The translations under genes were made by a program, and so were the position numbers. A stretch of 10,721 bases of DNA from the NCBI GenBank assembly GCA_003519585.1, contig DOWL01000169.1:54085-64805 (forward strand), written 5' to 3'. Every line of letters starts with the position of its first letter. The stretch's first letter is position 1. This document shows positions 6,931 to 10,721 of the stretch, piece after piece. Source of the stretch: Nocardioides sp. GTDB taxonomy: Bacteria > Actinomycetota > Actinomycetes > Propionibacteriales > Nocardioidaceae. Below the pieces are notes generated by a model, which did no database searches, had not been told where the DNA came from, and saw nothing but the letters and a program-made list of their open reading frames with translations.

Positions 6931-7014
6931 TCACACCCAGTAGGTGTCGTGGCGGAGCATGAACTCCAGCCGCGGAAGCCGTGCAGTCCGCCGTCCGGGT
7001 CGTGGTGGCGAGTT
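6931..7014 (-). pseudogene. Possible 3' remnant of a lost minus-strand gene
   Basis: Reading on the minus strand into a TGA at 6931-6933, the last residues are P-R-L-E-F-M-L-R-H-D-T-Y-W-V, and all 14 of these codons end in G or C, as in real genes of this window. The frame is closed upstream by a stop at 7015-7017, inside the palindrome cluster. The stop is 4 nt past the stop of the convergent DUF1801 gene, a normal tail-to-tail spacing. This fits a gene whose body was removed when the repeat cluster arrived. It is too short to name, and chance cannot be excluded. Confidence 0.25.
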
Positions 7015-7103
7015 TCATCGGTTGGCCGATGAAACTCGACCTTGGACGACGAGGTTTTATCGTCCAAGCGCGAGTTTCGTCGGTCGACCGACAAAACTCG
7101 CGC
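7009..7103. repeat. Cluster of three palindromes, two of them copies of one 30-nt repeat
   Basis: Hairpin A: CGAGTTTCATCGG (7009-7021), TTGG loop, perfect complement at 7026-7038. Hairpin B: CTTGGACGA (7041-7049), 10-nt loop, perfect complement at 7060-7068. Hairpin C: GCGCGAGTTTCGTCGG (7068-7083), TCGA loop, arm at 7088-7103 with one mismatch. The 30-nt cores of A and C (7009-7038 and 7071-7100) are the same sequence at 25 of 30 positions; one of the differences is a paired A-T to G-C change that keeps the stem. The loop of B carries a related GAGGTTTTATCG stretch. The segment is richer in A/T than the surrounding genes. It may be a mobile palindromic (REP-like) element, a cluster of operators, or a structured RNA. 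Confidence 0.8.
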
Positions 7104-7121
7104 GCGCAGAATTGGCCTACT

Positions 7122-7146
7122 TGAATGACCCGAGATTGGCCATTCA
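7122..7146. promoter_or_regulatory. Inverted repeat upstream of the permease gene, operator candidate
   Basis: TGAATGACC (7122-7130) and GGCCATTCA (7138-7146) form a 9-bp inverted repeat with one mismatch and a 7-nt spacer, centred about 45 bp before the permease start. ATTGGCC is also directly repeated at 7111-7117 and 7135-7141. The position suits an operator, but it could equally be the outer edge of the neighbouring palindrome cluster. Confidence 0.35.
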
Positions 7147-7166
7147 GTTCAGCCATTGACTCGACC

Positions 7167-7170
7167 AGGA
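7167..7170 (+). promoter_or_regulatory. Shine-Dalgarno AGGA of the permease gene
   Basis: AGGA ends 7 nt before the ATG at 7178 and supports that start over the upstream TTG codons. It lies in the 6-nt loop of a short stem (CTCGA 7160-7164 with TCGAG 7171-7175). Confidence 0.55.
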
Positions 7171-7177
7171 TCGAGCC

Positions 7178-8488
7178 ATGACGTCGGTCGCACCGCCCAC
7201 GCAGCCCGCAGACCCACAGGGGGCGGTTGGCGGCAGACTCGACGTTCCGCAGGGGGCGGCGCTGACCATCGGCGCCGTGCTCGGGACCGGGGTCATCTCG
7301 CTGCCGGCGCTGGCGGTCCAGGAGGCCGGCCCCGCATCCCTGCTCGCCTGGGCGGGGCTGCTGCTGGTGTCGATCCCGCTGGCCACCACGTTCGCCTCGC
7401 TCGGCGCGCGCTACCCGGACGGCGGGGGCGTGTCGACGTACGCGCGCCGGGCGTTCGGTGCTCGGGCGGCCACGGTGGTCGGCTGGTGCTTCTACTTCGC
7501 GATCCCGATCGGGGCGCCCACGGCGGCCGGGTTCGCCGGGGCGTACGTCGCCGATGCTGCCGGTGGTGGCCGGGCCACCCAACTGCTCGCGACCGGCGGG
7601 ATCATCGTGCTGGTCGCGGCGATGAACTGGTTCGGACTGCGGGTTTCCGGGCGGGTGCAGTTGGGCATCGCCGGGGTGCTCGCGCTGCTACTGGGCGGCG
7701 CCACGCTCGTCTCGCTCCCGCACGCCGAGCTCGGCAACCTCACTCCCTTCGCCCCGCACGGCTGGCTCGCGGTGGGGACGGCCGCGGCCATGCTGGTCTG
7801 GGCGTTTGCGGGCTGGGAGGTCGTCACCTCGCTGAGCGCCGAATATCGCAACCCGGCCCGCGACATCGGCCGAGCCACGGGCATCGCGATCGCGGTGATC
7901 TCCGTCCTCTACCTCGGCGTCGCGTTCGCCACCGTGGCCGTGCTCGGCGATCAGCCCGGCACGGCGCCGCTCTCCGATCTGCTGGTGCTGGGCTTCGGAG
8001 AGGCCGCCCGCCCGGTGATCACGGTGGTCGCGGTGCTGCTGTCGGTCGGTGCGATCAACGCCTACTTCGCGGGCGGCGCACGGCTCGGCGCAGCGCTGGC
8101 GCGCGACGGGTCGCTGCCGGTCTGGCTGGCGCGCGGCTCGACCGCTGGCGAGGTCCCGCGCCGCTCGCTGGCGGTGGTGACCCTCGGTGCCCTCGCCTCC
8201 CTGACCGTCATCACGGTCGGCGGTCTCTCGCTCAGCGCGCCACTGCTGATGACCACCGGCACCTTCACGCTGGTCTACGCGTTTGGTACGGCCGCCGCAC
8301 TCCGGCTGCTCCCGCGCGGGAGTTGGGTGCGTCGTGGAGCCGCGGTCGGGTTCCTGGCCACCCTCGGGCTGCTCGTCCTCACCGGGACCCACCTCCTCGG
8401 CCCGATCCTGATCGCCGCCGGGGCGTTGTTGTGGACCGCGGTCAGAGGTCGTCGAGAAGCACGGCCAATCGGCGCAGCCCGGGCGTGA
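7178..8488 (+). CDS. APC-family amino acid permease, YjeH-like
   Basis: This 436-residue inner-membrane protein has twelve hydrophobic segments spaced as in the APC superfamily. The first helix carries A-V-L-G-T-G-V-I-S-L-P-A-L-A, the glycine-rich substrate-site motif. After helix 2 comes G-A-R-Y-P-D-G-G-G-V-S-T-Y-A-R-R-A-F-G, and W-A-F-A-G-W-E-V-V-T-S-L-S-A-E-Y-R-N-P-A-R-D spans helix 6 and the following loop. The closest remembered pattern is E. coli YjeH (L-Met and branched-chain amino acid exporter), so export of neutral amino acids is a reasonable guess; the substrate and direction are not shown by the sequence. The 3' end overlaps the convergent regulator gene by 47 bp. The likely regulator is that MocR-type neighbour, though it does not share a promoter region with this gene. 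Confidence 0.9.
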   Translation: MTSVAPPTQPADPQGAVGGRLDVPQGAALTIGAVLGTGVISLPALAVQEAGPASLLAWAGLLLVSIPLATTFASLGARYPDGGGVSTYARRAFGARAATVVGWCFYFAIPIGAPTAAGFAGAYVADAAGGGRATQLLATGGIIVLVAAMNWFGLRVSGRVQLGIAGVLALLLGGATLVSLPHAELGNLTPFAPHGWLAVGTAAAMLVWAFAGWEVVTSLSAEYRNPARDIGRATGIAIAVISVLYLGVAFATVAVLGDQPGTAPLSDLLVLGFGEAARPVITVVAVLLSVGAINAYFAGGARLGAALARDGSLPVWLARGSTAGEVPRRSLAVVTLGALASLTVITVGGLSLSAPLLMTTGTFTLVYAFGTAAALRLLPRGSWVRRGAAVGFLATLGLLVLTGTHLLGPILIAAGALLWTAVRGRREARPIGAARA

Positions 8489-9869
8489 TCGAGGCCGGGT
8501 CGGCGGCGCCGTACCCCATCACCACGCCACGCGGGCTCCCCGTCATGGTGTACGACGACAGCGCCTCCACGGCGAGCCCGTGCTCGGCCGCGCGACGCAC
8601 CACCTCCACGTCGTCGACCTCCTGGTCGCGGAGCCGGGTCGTGACGTGCAGCCCGGCCTGGCAGGGCACCAACTCCAGGTGTGCGGCCAGCGGTCCGTGC
8701 ACGGCAGCCAAGACCAGGGTTCGGCGCTCGCCGTACGCCGATCGCGCCTTCCTCAGGTGCCGTGCGAACAGGCCGTCGTCGAGGAATCGGGCGAGCGCCG
8801 CCTGCTCGGGCACCTCGACGTAGCCCACGCTCAACTGCAGCGCGGCGCGCAGGGCATCCTGGAGTGGCTCAGGAGCCACGAGGTAGCCGAAGCGGATGCC
8901 TGGGACGAGTGACTTGGAGAAGGAGCCGAGGTAGAGCACCCGCCCGGCGTCGTCCATCGAGTGGAGGGTCTCCAGCGGCCGCTCGGTGTAGCGGAACTCG
9001 CTGTCGTAGTCGTCCTCGATCACCGCGCAGCGGTGGCGACCGGCGAAGTCGAGCAGGGCCCGGCGGCGCTCGAGGGACAGCGGCGGACCGGTCGGGAACT
9101 GGTGGGAGGGCGTCGTGAAGACCACGCGGGCGCTGGGCGGCAACTCGGTCACCACCAGCCCCTCCTCGTCGACGGGCACGGGCACGACCGTGGCGCCGTA
9201 AGACGCGAACACGTCGCGGGCGAGTGGGTAGCCGGGCTCCTCGACCGCCACCGTGTCCCCCGGAGACACCAGGACCCGCGTGATCAGGTCGAGTGCGTGC
9301 TGGGTCCCGTGGGTGATCAGGACCTCCTCGGGCTCGGCACTCACGCCTCGCGAGAGCGCCAACTGGCGGACGATCGCGGCCCGGAGCGGGAGATGGCCGG
9401 CTGGGTCGGCATAGGTGCCGAGGTCGTGAGCCCCGACCCGGAGCTCAGCGGTCACGAGTCGGCGCCAGGTGTCGAACGGGAAGAGCCGGGCGTCGGGGAT
9501 CCCGACCCGGAAGTCGTAGGTCGGCTTGCCGGCCGCTCCGCTGGTCGGATGAGGAGCGTGCGCCCATCCAGCCCGCGGTGCCAGGTCGGTCCCACGGCGC
9601 GGTGCCGCCACCGGCCGCGCCGCATCGGCCACGAACGTGCCGGCTCCCACGCGCGCCTGGAGGAACCCCTCGGCCGCCAGCCGGTCGTAGGCGGTGGCGA
9701 CCGTCGTGCGGGAGACCCCAAGGTCGGCGGCGAGAGCCCGGGTGGGTGGCAGCCGCTCTCCCGGCTCCAGCCGGCCGCCCCGGACGGCGTCGAGGAGCGC
9801 GCGGTAGACCGCCGTCGCGCGGTCGCCCCGCGCGCTCAGGTCGACCACCAGATCTCCGAGCTCACGCAT
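8442..9869 (-). CDS. MocR-type GntR regulator with aminotransferase-like domain
   Basis: The 475-residue length is typical of MocR/PdxR regulators. Residues about 13-80 are a GntR winged helix (G-R-L-E-P-G-E-R-L-P-P-T-R-A-L-A-A-D-L-G-V-S-R-T-T-V, then G-F-L-Q-A-R-V-G-A-G-T-F-V). After a linker (about 81-115) comes a class-I aminotransferase fold with T-H-G-T-Q-H-A-L-D-L, E-D-D-Y-D-S-E-F-R-Y, and the PLP lysine K319 in G-S-F-S-K-S-L-V-P-G-I-R-F-G-Y. All cofactor landmarks look intact, so it should sense PLP or an amino-acid-PLP adduct and act on transcription. The ATG at 9867-9869 begins the standard short leader before the helix-turn-helix. Its gene is divergent from the sulfotransferase gene (56 bp between starts) and convergent with the permease gene. 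Those are the natural candidate targets; I cannot tell whether it controls pyridoxine synthesis (PdxR) or something else. Confidence 0.93.
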   Translation of the reverse strand: MRELGDLVVDLSARGDRATAVYRALLDAVRGGRLEPGERLPPTRALAADLGVSRTTVATAYDRLAAEGFLQARVGAGTFVADAARPVAAPRRGTDLAPRAGWAHAPHPTSGAAGKPTYDFRVGIPDARLFPFDTWRRLVTAELRVGAHDLGTYADPAGHLPLRAAIVRQLALSRGVSAEPEEVLITHGTQHALDLITRVLVSPGDTVAVEEPGYPLARDVFASYGATVVPVPVDEEGLVVTELPPSARVVFTTPSHQFPTGPPLSLERRRALLDFAGRHRCAVIEDDYDSEFRYTERPLETLHSMDDAGRVLYLGSFSKSLVPGIRFGYLVAPEPLQDALRAALQLSVGYVEVPEQAALARFLDDGLFARHLRKARSAYGERRTLVLAAVHGPLAAHLELVPCQAGLHVTTRLRDQEVDDVEVVRRAAEHGLAVEALSSYTMTGSPRGVVMGYGAADPASITPGLRRLAVLLDDL

Positions 9870-9925
9870 GCGCGCAGCCTGCCATCGCCCACCGACATCT
9901 AGCGTTGGCCCGATAGCGTGAGCCA
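9870..9925. promoter_or_regulatory. Short divergent promoter region with a TAGCGT direct repeat
   Basis: Only 56 bp separate the MocR and sulfotransferase starts, so both promoters must lie here or overlap the coding ends. TAGCGT occurs at 9900-9905 and 9914-9919, 14 bp apart in direct orientation. MocR proteins often bind direct repeats, so this is a candidate autoregulatory site. No convincing -10/-35 pair is visible. Confidence 0.3.
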
Positions 9926-10549
9926 GTGCTCATCTCCGACTCGCACCGGTTCCTCTTCGTGCATGTGCAGAAGACCGGCGGGTCCACCATCGACAACGCC
10001 CTGACCACGGCCCTCGGCGACGTACGCCGCATCCCGGCCGCAAACCGGCACGCGCCGCTGGACCGGCTGCTCCAGCTGGAGCCGGGGCTGCAGGACTACT
10101 GGACCGCCGGCTTCGTGCGCAACCCGTGGGCCCGGATGCTCTCGTGGTGGCGGATGATGGAGCGGTTCCGCGATGGGGCGGCGCAGGGCATCGAGCGGTA
10201 CATCGACCACCTCCAGCGCAACCGTTTCGTCGCCGGCATCGTGGAGAAGCACCCCGACTTCGAGTCGTTCGTGCTGCATGCACCCGACGACCACCCGAGG
10301 CTGCGCAAGCCGCAGGTGGCCTTCCTCAACAACGACCAGAGGCGCGCCGACTTCACCGGCCGACAGGAGAGCCTGGAGCGCGATCTGCGGCAGATCTACG
10401 ACCACCTGGGGCTGGAGTGGGTCGAGCTCCAGAGCGTGAACATCGACCCCGGACGACCCGACTACCGCGACGTCTACACCCCGGCGGCCCGCACCCGGGT
10501 GGCCGAGCTGTTCGAGGCCGACCTACGCGCCTACGACTACGAGTTTTAG
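9926..10549 (+). CDS. Sulfotransferase family 2 protein (PAPS-dependent)
   Basis: The 207-residue protein shows both PAPS-binding signatures of the Sulfotransfer_2 family. F-V-H-V-Q-K-T-G-G-S-T-I (residues 11-22, with K16) is the 5'-phosphosulfate loop, and G-F-V-R-N-P-W-A-R-M-L-S-W-W (62-75, with R65 and S73) is the 3'-phosphate site. The rest of the chain resembles short bacterial members that transfer sulfate to carbohydrates or other hydroxyls; the acceptor cannot be predicted. There is no signal peptide, so it should be cytoplasmic. GTG 9926 is the start that keeps the loop near the N-terminus, with only weak Shine-Dalgarno support. No PAPS-synthesis or glycosyltransferase gene is in the window. 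The gene ends 20 bp before the terminal-repeat element. Confidence 0.88.
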   Translation: MLISDSHRFLFVHVQKTGGSTIDNALTTALGDVRRIPAANRHAPLDRLLQLEPGLQDYWTAGFVRNPWARMLSWWRMMERFRDGAAQGIERYIDHLQRNRFVAGIVEKHPDFESFVLHAPDDHPRLRKPQVAFLNNDQRRADFTGRQESLERDLRQIYDHLGLEWVELQSVNIDPGRPDYRDVYTPAARTRVAELFEADLRAYDYEF

Positions 10550-10569
10550 CGCTGCCGCGCCCCTAGGGC

Positions 10570-10721
10570 GTGTCCCGTAAATCGTGGTGGATGCCGGCGT
10601 CGTCCAGGCGCGCGGTGGCAAGGCGCCGGCGCGAACGCAGACTGGGTGTCTTCGAAGCGTCGGCAACGCGGCCAGCGCGTGATCTGGGCGGCGTCCGGCG
10701 CCCCCAGGATTTACGGGACAC
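10570..10721. mobile_element. MITE-like segment bounded by 14-bp perfect inverted repeats
   Basis: GTGTCCCGTAAATC at 10570-10583 is perfectly complementary to 10708-10721, the last bases of the window. Similarity continues inward for 7 more bases (19 of 21 in total). The 124-bp interior shows no recognisable transposase in any frame, but it does contain GCCGGCG/CGCCGGC arms (10593-10599 and 10624-10630). A CTAG at 10563-10566 just outside could belong to a target site. The most likely reading is a non-autonomous element or an internally deleted IS. Because the window stops at the repeat, the true outer end and any target duplication cannot be seen. Confidence 0.6.

Noticed and set aside
5892..7094. 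400-codon minus-strand frame across YibE/F and DUF1801 genes
   Set aside because: It is a shadow frame of two recognised genes. Its composition (Arg, Asp, Gly, His) is typical of antisense high-GC reading and it contains no domain.
7009..7103. CRISPR-like array
   Set aside because: The repeated 30-mers are palindromes with a hairpin, not unique spacers, between them. There are only two copies and no cas gene.
6944..7159. 71-codon plus-strand frame through the palindrome cluster
   Set aside because: It reads both arms of the hairpins and has a GTG start without a Shine-Dalgarno and no domain. It is open because of repeat composition only.
7156..8823. 555-codon plus-strand frame over the permease gene
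   Set aside because: It is an Arg/Gly/Pro-rich out-of-frame reading of the permease and regulator genes with a TTG start. The permease frame has twelve clean membrane helices.
10570..10721. Transposase fragment inside the terminal repeats
   Set aside because: All short frames are Arg-rich without a DDE, HTH or other recognisable motif, so no coding call is made.

Overview
The window looks like chromosomal DNA from a high-GC actinomycete. The base composition is strongly GC-rich, nearly every codon in the confident genes ends in G or C, GTG starts are common, and the gene families are typical of the phylum. The style fits a Nocardioides-like member of Propionibacteriales, but that placement is an inference from overall appearance, since there is no rRNA or marker gene. 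The window opens inside a gene and ends exactly at a terminal inverted repeat, so it may be a complete contig.

Left part (3-1564): the 3' two-thirds of a DUF4143/AAA-type ATPase gene with more A/T-ending codons than its neighbours, then a DUF1905 gene, then a convergent PPOX-fold (pyridoxamine-phosphate-oxidase-like) gene. Middle (1581-3139): a minus-strand gene for a secreted PD40 beta-propeller plus Ig-like protein, followed by a strong hairpin terminator. Its start faces a 236-bp divergent intergenic region that contains three copies of one 9-mer and a palindrome.

The plus-strand run 3140-6926 encodes a PAS-GAF-GAF-PP2C (RsbU/SpoIIE-type) phosphatase, a YibE/F membrane protein with a histidine-rich N-terminus, and a small DUF1801 protein. 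The short spacing suggests one transcript. A 14-bp tandem repeat covers the YibE/F stop and the DUF1801 start.

A 251-bp gap (6927-7177) carries a compact cluster of three hairpins, two of them diverged copies of the same 30-nt palindrome, and next to it what may be the truncated tail of a lost gene. Then come a YjeH-like APC permease (plus), a convergent and overlapping MocR-type GntR/aminotransferase regulator (minus), and a divergent PAPS-dependent sulfotransferase-family gene (plus). The last 152 bp are bounded by 14-bp perfect inverted repeats and look like a MITE or a deleted IS.

I found no CRISPR array, rRNA or tRNA, and no convincing new multi-gene defence or biosynthetic system. The structures least explained by known genes are the palindrome cluster at 7009-7103, the terminal-repeat element at 10570-10721, and the tandemly repeated start/stop region at 6563-6600.
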